This document shows, piece after piece, positions 12,013 to 24,915 of a DNA stretch of 64,000 nt (the first letter of the stretch is position 1; each line of letters opens with the position of its first letter). Under the pieces are notes generated by a model. The model ran no database searches. It was given only the letters and a program-made list of their open reading frames with translations, and had not been told where the DNA came from. The stretch covers positions 1,426,001 to 1,490,000 of the forward strand of contig NC_081336.1 in NCBI RefSeq assembly GCF_022539665.2. The letters are read 5' to 3'. This stretch comes from Daphnia carinata. Lineage: Eukaryota; Arthropoda; Branchiopoda; Diplostraca; Daphniidae. The position numbers and the translations under genes were made by a program.

Positions 12013-12807
12013 ATGGATTCAGATTCAATTCCTGTTAGTTTTGCTCAACTGGAGAAAGATCTTATTTCTGCTCTTGAAAGTGATGCTCGAAATCAAGTGG
12101 AAAATGATGCAAAACTGAGAGCCATCTCCCAAAGAGTTTCATATGATGAATTCAGGTGAATTTTTTACTGAATTTACAGCTAAATGGCACATTAATATAG
12201 CCAATCTTAAAGTTCTTCTATTGAACCACCCAGAGACATTGTGCATGGAGCTCATCTAAAACCAATTGCAAGCAGCTCACATCCCTATAGCAAAACCCAG
12301 AAGGGAAGAATATGGAACAATATAGCCCTGGCAAAGAAAAGCCAAGAACTGGAATCGAGTGAAGCCAGGAAATCAATGTTGATCCCAGCAAATAACTTTG
12401 GCCTTAACCAACTGCCAATTTCTGCTCAATTTTTGAATTCCTGGCAACAATCAGACAAAAAGTCCAGACTTCTAATTTTGTACAAAATAGGTCCTACAGG
12501 TTTGAATAACATATTTACGATTGACATGCCAACAGCTCTGCTGGGAGAAATCTTTGAAGCTCTCTTATGCTTTAACAATCCCATAACAGATGTAGTAGCA
12601 GTGATCAAGCTTATGGAGGCTTTGACAAAAATTAAGAGATTTAACCTAATCGTGCATTTTCTCAATGCCTCTGAAAGAGCAATTTGCCAACAACTGATCC
12701 ATAAGCTCCTGTCTAGTCTTGTTCAAAGAGAACAAGATCTTGCAGAAGCAGGGATTACTGAATGGACTATTCAAGAACTAGGCAAAAGATTTTTAGTGAA
12801 ACTATAA
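12013..12807 (+). CDS. CCDC103: CCDC103 / DNAAF19, dynein-arm assembly or attachment factor
   Basis: In other animals this protein is needed to assemble and anchor axonemal dynein arms in motile cilia. Two exons, 12013-12155 and 12234-12807, give 238 aa, close to the roughly 242 aa vertebrate protein. The N-terminal coiled-coil block is clear: FAQLEKDLISALESD, then AKLRAISQRVSYDEFR, then across the intron DIVHGAHLKPI, the family's most conserved segment. The second exon holds the RPAP3_C-like helical domain (LLGEIFEALL, near FNLIVHFLNASERAICQQL). The identity rests on the conserved order of these motifs. In a crustacean the only expected axonemal dynein users are chordotonal sensory cilia and, in some groups, sperm. 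Confidence 0.86.
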
Positions 12808-13397
12808 AAGAATGGCCTGCCCCTTGGGTAGGCTTGTTCCTTTAACTGCTGATTTCCAAAGATGTTTGCAAAGAGAAAGCCAAAATATTTCTCATGCTCA
12901 AAAGTATCTAGAAAAATCTTTCTTCTAATCACCAGGAAGTCCCGAGAATTTACTCACCACACAATTCCATAGAGCAGTAAATCTGGTTGTTGTTAATAAG
13001 TGTTGATTTCAATTCAGTTATTTCCGTGTCACATTTTTAGATCCACCCTGGTGGTCTAGCACTTACTATCAGTTTGAATGAGTTTGCTTTTTACATACTT
13101 GTTTATCATTGGTTGTCCACCAATGCCAATTATACTACTACTATTTCTTACAGCCTGCTAAATATAATAAAATACAAAAAAAAAAAAAAAGGAAAAAAGG
13201 AAAAGATTTTTGCTTTTATTGACAAACACCTTGGCCACACAAATATTTATCCAGAAATTAAAATAGGACAAAATGTATCTGAGAAACTGGATTTTTCACA
13301 AGCATCAGTTGCTGTTTTCTTCTCATCTTGAAAACTGGCATGGTGGGGTAGTTTGCACGGGACATGATGAATTTTGGGTGTCTTCCACTCAACACTT
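12808..13397. other. Convergent 3' region between CCDC103 and eIF1
   Basis: Holds the 3' UTRs of CCDC103 (+) and eIF1 (-). A 14-nt stretch at 13046-13059 resembles the 5' part of tRNA-Glu but no tRNA fold follows. No gene seen. Confidence 0.5.
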
Positions 13398-13927
13398 TTA
13401 AAAACCGTGAACTTTGAGCTGTTCTGGCTTGGCCAACCCAGTCTTTGTCAACCATTGACAGATGTTTTCTCGTTGATCTCCCTGTAGTTGGAGAACCTCA
13501 CCATACTCTGGGTGTTCAACTACAGTTCCGTTGCAAGCAAATTCCTAATTTTAAAGAAAGTTATCAAGTACTCTCTCATGAATTAATTTGAGCTGTTCAC
13601 ATACCTTTTTGCAATGACGAACAATTTTCTTTAAATCATACTCAGCAGAAAGTCCTTGAATAGTAGTCAAGGTTTTACGACCATTACGCTGCTGAATACG
13701 GATGTGAACTAGACCATCCTGTACTGCTTCTCCCGGACCCTTATCGGCGTCGGCGAAGGGATCTACAATGGTTACTTGTTTAGCTATTTCTTCAATTGAT
13801 TGTCAAGAGTTAGCAGACGCGTCAGCCATATTGTTGGGTTACAATTGCTATGGAAGCGAATTCCACTACAAGTGACCTTGCCAACATTTAAATACTCACC
13901 GAAAGTTTTCAAGTTTTGGAAGGACAT
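13398..13927 (-). CDS. eIF1: Eukaryotic translation initiation factor 1 (SUI1)
   Basis: eIF1 binds the 40S P-site region and controls start-codon stringency. Minus exons 13927-13900, 13762-13605 and 13544-13398 give 110 aa (about 113 in vertebrates). The start is MSFQNLKTF then DPFADADKG across intron 1. The SUI1 domain is complete: HIRIQQRNGRKTLTTIQGL, CNGTVVEHPEYGEVLQLQGD and the C-terminus LKVHGF. Intron phases agree. It faces away from SAP30BP, with about 0.7 kb between the two start codons. Confidence 0.96.
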
Positions 13928-14618
13928 GCGAAGTTTGTAAGTTTCTTCTGCCTGTGGGCAACAGAAATATGTGGCTGAAAATTAGTAAGTTTCGGGAATG
14001 GCGAAACAAGAAACAAGCAAGTTACTGCACCAGCGACGAAACGTTAACGGTATGGGAGAATTAGCTTTAGCGCTGTTGCCGTCAACTGCTACAAGCGACT
14101 GATAGCGAAGGAGTGAGGTCAAGTCGAAGCTTGTTCGAGATACATTATGGAAGGTACGGTCGTCGGCCACAAAAATTTCGTAATTTCTATTGTGCAATGA
14201 TATTACGTAAATGTAATTATTCCTATTTTTAATCGTAGTACCGACGTTGAAAAACATGAAGTCAATCAATATCTCTAATCTTCACACTGACTTGCAAACG
14301 AAAAGAAAATGAAAAGCTTCGTGTTTTGGTTGTTTCAAATATTATGGCTAATTTAAACCTACATAGTTCGCTTAATATTGTTCTGAAATTATTTCACTAT
14401 GAAAACTTATTGCATTATATAAGAACAATGGCAACGTTGTCAAATAACAACAAACAACATTTTTTAGTGTCGACAATAACGATTTAGGAAGTATCGTATT
14501 ATTTGGTAAACATTTTGTCCTTATCGTTTCAGTTCGTCCCCTTGCAGTTTTGTCAGGTGCAAAATGCTAGAGGTATTCTTAATTTCGCGTGATAATTCAA
14601 TATTTTTTTTGTAGTGCA
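13928..14618. promoter_or_regulatory. Divergent promoter region eIF1 / SAP30BP
   Basis: A 0.69 kb gap between the eIF1 start (-) and the SAP30BP start (+). It should contain both promoters and 5' UTRs. The SAP30BP coding start lies 5 nt after a pyrimidine tract ending in GTAG (14611-14614), so a 5' UTR intron is likely. No coding exon seen. Confidence 0.5.
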
Positions 14619-15656
14619 ATGTCAAAATCAGCTGTCTCAGTCCTGCAATCATTGACGGCTACATACACCGACTCGGAAGGTGAAGACGATGAACGTTCGG
14701 ATAGGAAAAGGAGATCATCATCTCTCACCTCAGATGGTAACATTGAAATGGGAAAAGAACCTATTGCAACCAATGCTGCGACATCAATAGCTACTCCAGA
14801 GAGTAACAAATCTGGGACCAACACACCACAATCAGGGAGCAGCATAAGTGGTAAGTATCATGGCATACTTGCTTTAAAATAATCATGAATCATCAAGTTA
14901 TCAATGTAGCTGCTGAAATTCGAAGAGTTGCTGCACGTTTGGTGTCATACAACAACGATGAGGCTATGTCAGATGAAGATGATGGGGAAGAAGATAGTAA
15001 TAGCAGAGTAGAATTCCCTGTTGTGAGATCCAGCAGACCTGTAAGCCCTACCACAGAACCAATCAAACTGTTACCTGGTGAAGAACTGCTTCCTCCGGAG
15101 CCAACTGGAAAGTGCCCACCTGATCTACAGGAGAAAATAACCAGACAATATGAGAGCATGGTGCAGAAAAATGTGTCATCTTTGAATTTCCAAATTCAAC
15201 AAAGAAAGCATTTTCGAAACCCCAGCATCTATGAAAAGCTGATAGACCACTTGGAAATAGAAGAAATAGGAACCAATTACCCACCTGTTTGTCTTTTATA
15301 TAAATTGTTAATCAAATGGCAACCTGAACTAACAAATGTGTTTTGTTTTTCAGGCACTATATGATCCGTACCAATGGGGAGAAGAATCATATTACGAAAA
15401 TCTTTCTAAAATCCAACGAGAGGAGATGGAGAAACGAGAAAAAGAGCGACGAGAAAGGACCAAAGTTGAATTTGTTTCAGGTACGGCTGCAAAGAAGACG
15501 AGTACCAGTGGTACTGATGAAGAAAAAAAGAGGAAATCCAAGTGGGATCAAACAGTGCCAATGAGCCAAAGTGCTAATCTGACGTCGGTGGCTACCGGTA
15601 CAAAAATGGCTATTCCTGCTTTTGGAACATTACCTAAAAAAGCAAAACAAGTTTAA
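14619..15656 (+). CDS. SAP30BP: SAP30-binding protein (HCNGP family)
   Basis: Nuclear protein linked to the SIN3/HDAC co-repressor and, in recent work on vertebrates, to splicing. Exons 14619-14850, 14910-15286 and 15354-15656 give 303 aa. The N-terminus is short, acidic and serine-rich, starting SVLQSLTATYTDSEGEDDE. The conserved HCNGP region spans exons 2-3: PPEPTGKCPPDLQEKI, RKHFRNPSIYEKLI, EEIGTNYPP then ALYDPYQWGEESYYE, REKERRERTKVEFVSGT and KRKSKWDQ. It ends in KKAKQV, as in the human protein. The second intron falls exactly between NYPP and ALYDP. An AATAAA signal follows closely at 15670. Confidence 0.93.
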
Positions 15657-15669
15657 TAATAGGAAATTG

Positions 15670-15675
15670 AATAAA
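15670..15675 (+). terminator. Poly(A) signal of SAP30BP
   Basis: AATAAA 14 nt after the SAP30BP stop codon, implying a very short 3' UTR before the convergent SLC41 gene. Confidence 0.55.
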
Positions 15676-15903
15676 GTGAGGAATTCTTCACTTTCTGTAC
15701 CGTGATCCCGTATTTGTCTATTTCTCAATGTTTAATCACAAATACAATCTTGTTTCATAGACTAACGTATAGAATCCAACAGAAAAAAGGGCAACAAAGA
15801 ATCGAATAGTAAGTATGCATATTTTTTTTTTCACGATATAATACAGAATTTTTTGGGGTCAGTGGAGAAATAATACTTAATACATTCAATAATTCGTGCG
15901 TAC

Positions 15904-18026
15904 TTAGTCACCGACATCGGCGTCCTTATCACCAATTAGATACAGAATATGAAAAGCCATTGCTAGAAAGGCCGTTCCCAACAGATCACCCAATGCAGTT
16001 AAATAAGGTATCGCAGAGTTGTCTGGATCGATGGAACGGCTCCACATCCATAAAATCATTACATGGCCAATATACAGCAAGAGTAACACCTAATGAAAAT
16101 ACAGATTAAAAAATACATACGTGTATATAAAGATAGGAAAGAAATAATGAAAAAAGATTGCAATCAAGTACTGGGACGAAAGAAGATCATCGGAAAATAT
16201 TTCAACTTACTTGAAGAAAAGCGGAAAACATGTATATCACGAAAAACACCGGAGTAAGGCTAGTATGCCCTGCTTGTAGATAATATATCGCAAGGGTGAA
16301 GATTATGTGCCCAGGAAGTACCTAGTGTATGACATAATGACGGTACTTCGTCTTTTTAAATTGATATTTTTTGAATTTCAACTTACCAGTAACAGAAGAA
16401 CTCGAGCTGTTTTCGCGTGAGGACCACCCGTGCAGAACGTGGATATAGGACTGACGCAAAAAAAGGTTTTGTTGCCATCGCCCATGCCATTGATGGACGC
16501 TTCCTCAATTCGCCCACGCTGATGTAGCCAAGTTGATAACTTGCTCGCTTGAACAGCTACCAAATTGCCTCCTACACCATTAATAACAGGCTGGAAGACG
16601 GCGATCCCTTTGTAAGCCTTAACCGTGCAGTCTAATATTACACCCCCCATGCTGTAAAAAAAAAAAAAGGAATTAGAACTGGTTAAGCAAGTCTTTGCAC
16701 GTTTCTTCATATTAACCTGCTGATTGCCATAGCTGCTAGAACAGGAGACCATCCGGAGTACAGGACTTCTTTGGTCAATGTGTTGGAAGAGGAGACACAT
16801 ACTAGCCATGGAAGCAATGCGATAAAGGCACAAAGAATACAAGGAGATATCCACCAAAGCCCAGCCTCTACATTTGCTGAAAAAGGACAGGTCTTATTGT
16901 CAAATTCAGATGCGAAACTTATATCATAAACTCACTGATTGCATTGAAAAGCAAGGTAGAAATTGTTGCCAAAAGTCCCAAAGTAGTCAAGTCACCCAAA
17001 GAGGCCGCAATAGGAGTCGCCACATCTGTTTAGATGAAAAACATTAAAACTAATAAACATCTAAGTAAAAAATCTACTTCCTACTGTCAGGATTAATCTT
17101 GAACCGATGAGAAATAATTATCACAACCACCATAATGATACCTAAAAGAATTGGAAGAGCATAATTTTTCAAGCTGAAATATTAAAAAATGATTAATATA
17201 AATACACTCACCGAGAACAAAACTTGCAAAGGAAGCTGTTAACACGGCACTTGCGCTAATTAGCAGTGCATGGTATATGTCAAAGCTACCCTCAGGAATC
17301 CAACCCATTATCACTGCAGCTATCGAGGCCAGAAAACCTACGACTATTGCCTGACACTGTTGAAAAAATATGAACACAACGTCTTTTTTCCCGAGATGTC
17401 CATAGGAATTTCAAAATAAGACACATACTTGGATGAGAGCTAAATTGCTTTTAATAAGACTCCAACGCTGATCCACTGAATCCATTAGTCCGAGATTCGC
17501 TTGAGTTGATAGCCTTGAAGCTAAGGTCATTTCAAGATTTCCTTTAAGTCCTAATAAAGCAGGTACCAAAATGAAGAGCTCTGTCACCACTTGAAATACA
17601 TTCCAGTGCTAAAGGTGATAAACCAAATTTCACAAAGTGTTAATAAATGTGTTAATTGAAAATTTTTAACACCACAAAATTTACCTGAACAATGTCCAGA
17701 ACAATTCCAGCTCCTACCATACCTAATCCGGCAATAAGGAATGGGAAAAATATTTGGAATGCAAGGGGCCAGAAGCCTTCTACATTCTCTTCCCCACTAT
17801 AATTATTGACCAAATTTGGAATTGATGTCTTCAGCATAACTTCACATTCACTTTCTTCACTATTTCCCCAATCATCATCTTTATTGCTCTCAGGCACCAG
17901 CATTGGCTCTGTCATCTCAATGACTTCACAATTCTCTTCCTCTGTCTGAGGACCCATCTTATTTCTTTTAATTCTTTTTCTAAGATTGTTTGCAGTTTCA
18001 GAATGAACATTAGGGAGTGAACTCAT
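15904..18026 (-). CDS. SLC41A1: SLC41 family magnesium transporter (MgtE-like)
   Basis: Polytopic plasma-membrane Mg2+ transporter (reported as a Na+/Mg2+ exchanger in mammals). Nine minus exons: 18026-17685, 17608-17429, 17356-17212, 17141-17085, 17025-16936, 16876-16717, 16651-16387, 16321-16211 and 16089-15904. They give 511 aa, about the length of SLC41A1. After an acidic cytosolic N-terminus of about 90 residues come two MgtE-type repeats. Repeat 1 has [43 protein letters not shown] and [15 protein letters not shown]. Repeat 2 has [24 protein letters not shown] and [13 protein letters not shown]. The Asp and Gly residues of the GDL(T/L) cores that line the Mg pore are kept. Which paralogue (A1, A2 or A3) it is cannot be decided here. 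Confidence 0.94.
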
Positions 18027-18600
18027 GCTGACTAAGCCTTCAAATGGTCAACCTAAGATAAAATGAATTCCAGTTAAAATTAAAAAAAAAAAAACCTAGC
18101 TATGAAATACATACACATACAGAACCCATGACGGATTTTCTGACTTTTGAAATCACAATTCTCAGGTACATTACTATACTGGTGATAAATAATGATTTGC
18201 AAAAAGTAGACAAAAAACTTCAACAAAACAGAGGCAAAACGAAAGGATGGCGACAGTCAGAAGACAATTACATTGCGTGACAGAGTGTGGTGTAAACAAA
18301 CACTAAAACAACTGCTGAAAAGTTACTGCTGTAACACAAACCCGTTATATCAAACACATCTAAGATTCCAGGAAATGTTGCAGATGTATTTCTGTATCAA
18401 CAGGTAGCATTCCTGATATTTCACGACAAACAACTGACAGAAGCGAACAGTTAAAACGAGATTACGAACGTCACGAAGTGAACGACACATACAGCTGTTG
18501 GTTTCCCAGCAAACGTGGCAAATATAGCAGACAACGTCTAGAGGTGCGTTCACAATTTCGGTTCGTTTGCCCTAACACATTACAAATCCCTACCAGTTAC
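18027..18600. other. SLC41 promoter region
   Basis: Non-coding, AT-rich DNA upstream of the SLC41 start (-), ending at the left target-site duplication of the MITE (18593-18600). No gene seen. Confidence 0.5.
18593..18600. repeat. Left 8 bp target-site duplication of the MITE
   Basis: CCAGTTAC, identical to 19117-19124 on the other side of the element. Confidence 0.85.
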
Positions 18601-19116
18601 TAGGGCTCGGCCCCGATCGTCTTTGATCGGAGGAAACCGCGGTTTTTCATTTAATAATCGCCAAACCGTCGGGTCGGTTTAGCCATTTTTGACCGCGGTT
18701 TGGTTTTCGGTTTGCAACTGGGCTAAACCGGTTTGAACCGCCGTTAAATTTCTTTTTTTAATTTTGTTGAAATTCCAAATCAAGTAATTGTACTAATTGT
18801 TGTGAGCGTAATGGCGGTCAGCAACTTGTTATAAATCAAATTTCCGATCAGACTTGTAGGCATCGCGGTCAAAAATTGGTCGACCTTGCGCCATCTAGCG
18901 ATAAAGTCTGTTACTGATGTATTGTTCTATGCAAACCGTAAAACCGCGGTGCAAACCGTGCAAAACCGCGGGTACAAACTGCGGGTACAACCTCAAACCG
19001 CGGTTCAACCTGTTTGAAAAAAACGGCAAACCGAACCGCAGCGGTTTTTCCTTTTTTAAAAAAACCCCGCGCGGGTCGGCCAAAATCGTGCCCGATCGTC
19101 GCGGGGCCGAGCCCTA
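18601..19116. mobile_element. Non-autonomous hAT-type MITE
   Basis: The element is 516 bp. It begins TAGGGCTCGGCCCCG and ends with the exact reverse complement, a perfect 15 bp terminal inverted repeat. It is flanked by a perfect 8 bp direct repeat, CCAGTTAC (18593-18600 and 19117-19124). An 8 bp duplication with a short TAGGG-starting inverted repeat is typical of the hAT superfamily. It has no transposase frame. Both subterminal regions are packed with AACCGCGGTTT, AAACCG and related short repeats in both orientations, which may serve as transposase binding sites. The central part is AT-rich and holds a CTCF-like GCGCCATCTAGCG at 18888-18900. It sits between SLC41 and QSOX. The intact duplication suggests a fairly young insertion. 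Confidence 0.88.
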
Positions 19117-19124
19117 CCAGTTAC
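19117..19124. repeat. Right 8 bp target-site duplication of the MITE
   Basis: CCAGTTAC, identical to 18593-18600. Confidence 0.85.
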
Positions 19125-19524
19125 CAATTGCATATCACCACTTAACAGTGGCAGTTTCACCGTTTTCAGGAAAAAGAGAAAAATTTCTCAGATGAATTTT
19201 TTTCCCTAATCCAACAGAAGTTTTATGCCGTAACAATACATTATTTATCGCTGGTTATATTCAGTTATGCACTGTGAAAAATGTACTTATGATAAAATAT
19301 ACGATGTTGAAGAAAAAATACACAATACACTTCAGGAAGCCCAAAAATGACATTACATAAACTTGCCCATATACGGAGCTCAAACATTCAATGGAGCAAC
19401 AAATATGGAAATGGTTTGATTTAGCTATCATATACTTAATCACGGGCACGCATTGTATTGATTACCACTTTCAATAAAATTGACAATAGCATTTGTCAGG
19501 ATATCAAACTTCTACGAAGAATAC
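19125..19524. other. QSOX 3' flank
   Basis: Non-coding AT-rich sequence between the MITE and the QSOX stop codon. It should hold the QSOX 3' UTR. No gene seen. Confidence 0.5.
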
Positions 19525-22063
19525 TCACATGAGCTTGCCGCAAACATCGTAAACCTGTTTACGAACATTGCGACGCTTTTTGACCAGGATGCGGCAAAGA
19601 ACAAACATTAATATAAGCGAAGAGACCAGATAAATTGCGGCGCAAAGGCTTATGTCGTAACTGGTGAATGTTAGGGTGCCCAAAGGGATAGATTGGATCC
19701 TAGAGCTACCCGACCTTGCGGGAGATATTTGTACAAGTAGGCCAGTAGAACTGATGTTTTCGGAACTATAGAGCTTGACCAGGTAGTCATAGACAGCCTC
19801 TTCCCTCTCGACACCGTCTACTCGACATCCAGGGCAGTTTTGGGATGCAGGAAATTGAATTTTGGGTGCTTTTGGGTCTTCACTGGCATCGCTGGCGATT
19901 CTTCGGTTAACCTACTCACAGAAAAGCGAGATGCCGAAAAAGTCACATCATTAGAATATAAAGTACTTGGATAAAAATTCATTTTGATACTAACTAGGTA
20001 AATTTAAAATCAAATCTACCTTGTTATGGGCCGCCCACAACCAAAGAACAGCTTGCCTCGGTGATTTTACTGATTCAATTGAATTTAGTTCATCCTCGGC
20101 CATGTCGATGAAATGATTAGAACAATGGGCACATCCAAAAAAGTATTTGATGAAACCCTTCATCGCTTGCAGTACAAGAGCCGGGTTAACTTCAGAATTA
20201 TCTGGATGCTTCAACGCATAGCTGACAGTCAGAGTATGAAATGTGGTCCATAAACCGCATGGATATCCTCGAAAATTCGGTCGGCTTCCTCGACATCCGA
20301 CCCATTCTTGATTTGTTTCTCTACCATTAAGTGCATTGCGCCATAATTCGGCAAATTCTTCTCCGCGAATTTGTTTCTTATATTTTTCCAGGTTTCGTCC
20401 AAGGGTGTGGATAGTTTCTTTCATTGCAGCACGACCAGGAAAATACCGATCAAGTACGTCGACAAGCTTTTTAAGTGCAATAAGCTCTTTGCCAGCAATT
20501 AGCTTATGAATACTGACTTCATGTCCAAATGCGTACAGCAGCGCCCCTTCTAAATCAGCCATATAAACTAAGTCTTTGGCAGCTTTTACATCTTCATGTA
20601 CGACATGCGGTTCCCGAGTGGTATGGGCTGACTTGGGAATAACAACGGACCCTTCATTCTCAGAATAAAAAAATTTCTGCATAATCTTCTTCATGTATTC
20701 TCGGTCAGGCTGGACTTGGTAGACTTCAGATTTACCCGTACGTTCCAGAAAAACAAAAGCTGGTAAGCTTCGGACGTTGTACTTCGTGATCAAATCTTGA
20801 CGCATCGCATTCACTCGGCGAATGGGCGGATAATGTGGAGCATGCTGATGAGCATCCATGATTGCTTCCCTTGACCAGTATTTGGTATTGTTCGCCGCTT
20901 CAAAGAGAAGAATAATTTCATTATTGTTGTAGTGACTCCATAAATCGTCGATCGTTTCGTTCCTAGAATGAATACACAATATAAAATATCAATTAGTTTG
21001 GAAATCTCCCATTTAAATTATCTTGATAAAATAGTTTAGCAAAGAGCAGCATTAGAGTTTATCTATCACCATTAAAAGACCGCGGAAATGAAAAGAATAG
21101 CCGCAATACATGTAGTTTCCAAAGCGTACTGTGTGATGAACTACATAAACATTCTAATTTCTTTTCCCATCTTTTTACTCCTTGTCTAAAACAAATTCTG
21201 CAGGGTTGAATTCTCTTTTCTTATTTTTTTTTTTTTTTGCTGTGTTTTAAAATGCAGAAACATCGCATGTTACACCGAAAGATATGCCACATGCAGTAAA
21301 GCGATCAAATATCAGGACACCAAATTTTGGGCAAAGTATTGTTTCACGACGATACCATTTCTCCCAATTAACTGTTCTATATGTTCATACTTACTGGAGT
21401 GGGCCTAGTAGTGGCCAATGAGGAGGAGCTTTTTTTTCCATAAATTGTTGTTCAATGTAGTCAATCATGCTGATACGAATGGCATCTACTTTTTTACCAC
21501 CTGTTCTTATGACACCCAGTTGAGTGATGTCAGTAAAGGCAGGGAAGAATTTGAGGGTTGGATAGCCCATAATTTCATAATCTCTGCATAAAGGAATATT
21601 TTCATCCTTGGCGCAGTCTACTGCTCCCACAGTAATCACCTTCTCCCAGCCTTTATTAAAAGAAACAGCAATGTCAATAAAAATTATTAATGAAGGTATG
21701 AAAAAATTCAGTCTTCAATACCTTTTACATCATTGGCAAGCTGGATAAATGCAGGGGCAAAATCTATACAATGTCCGCACCAACTACTATAAAATTCAAC
21801 TAACCAAGCATTGCTGGTGGCAACAATAGTTGATTGGAAGTTGGCAACATTCATTTGAACAATAGGATCTACAAAATTTAAAAATAGAATAAAAACAAAA
21901 TTTAGCTTTTTCATATGTAGATATTCAAAATTCCATGTAGATAATTGGCACCTGAATCTTTATAAAGCACAGAATTGCTTAGCGGAATGGCACCGACAAG
22001 CGGGTTCATGAAGAACTGGAACCCCATGGTTATAAACAATAATTTCATCAACTGTTCACACAT
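19525..22063 (-). CDS. QSOX: Quiescin sulfhydryl oxidase
   Basis: Secretory-pathway FAD enzyme that forms disulfides in client proteins and reduces O2 to H2O2. Minus exons 22063-21952, 21868-21722, 21650-21395, 20962-20020 and 19911-19525 give 614 aa. Exon 1 is a signal peptide (hydrophobic MKLLFITMGFQFFM core). A thioredoxin domain with WCGHC at about residue 70 follows, then a second thioredoxin-like region. The ERV/FAD domain has GYPCGLWTTFHTLT and the redox pair FFGCAHC, then AVLWLWAAHNKVN. After a CPGC motif the protein ends in one membrane segment (ISLCAAIYLVSSLISLMFVLC) and a basic tail, the full animal QSOX order. The terminal CTCATGTGAGTAT also looks like a splice donor, so an alternative C-terminus is possible. 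Confidence 0.94.
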
Positions 22064-22685
22064 TTTAGATCATCTACATGACATTTACTAAATTAAGGAT
22101 GGGAATCCCTATTTTAATGTCTTTCTTGTTTTTTTAATAAGATATCCTAGAGATGTAAACAAACAGAAACGTCCGACACGTCAACCAACTAGCTGACAGT
22201 GCGTTCATTGACGTTGCCAGACCGTGTAAAAAATTTCATCAAAGTTATAGAACCAGAAATAATTCAGTATCATGAGTTCTAACTTCCAAGTTTTTTCTAT
22301 GCCTCTGAAATAATTGTTCAAATGCACAATGATGGCATCACTTTGTTTCACCTCTTCAGTATAGGGAAAAAGCTTGAAACCAGGTACAGTACGTAAGGAT
22401 ACTGGCGCTCCAGAACGTAAATATCGGGAAATACCGGCCTGCCATCTGAGATCGGGTTGGTTGGTTCGAAAAGCCGGGAAACTGATTTCGTCCGCGCCTA
22501 ATGCGTATTTTCCTTAGATGAAGATCTTACGTACTGACGATATACCAAGGAAAATACAGTAATCGATTCTAAACATTAGCCGATGTATACAAGGATCGGT
22601 ATCGAGAAACTAGTGTATCCAATACAAGTGTTTTTGTTTATGTGTCGTTTCGTTTGTCACAACCATTGTTTCTTCACATAAAACA
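22064..22685. promoter_or_regulatory. Divergent promoter region QSOX / CABLES
   Basis: A 0.62 kb gap between two divergent starts. An inverted repeat (GTATTTTCCTTAG at 22505-22517 against CCAAGGAAAATAC at 22545-22557) could form a 13 bp stem with one G-T or mismatched pair and a loop of about 27 nt. It lies about 130 bp upstream of the CABLES ATG. Otherwise nothing recognisable. Confidence 0.45.

Positions 22686-24915
<2,230 letters not shown>

Noticed and set aside
13046-13059. tRNA-Glu-like start (CCCTGGTGGTCTAG)
   Set aside because: Only 14 bases match; there is no B box, anticodon arm or acceptor stem after it.
13258-13455. Minus-strand frame over eIF1 exon 3
   Set aside because: It is the eIF1 exon read in a different frame.
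22440-22490. GGTTCGAA box resembling a tRNA B box
   Set aside because: No A box or cloverleaf can be formed around it.
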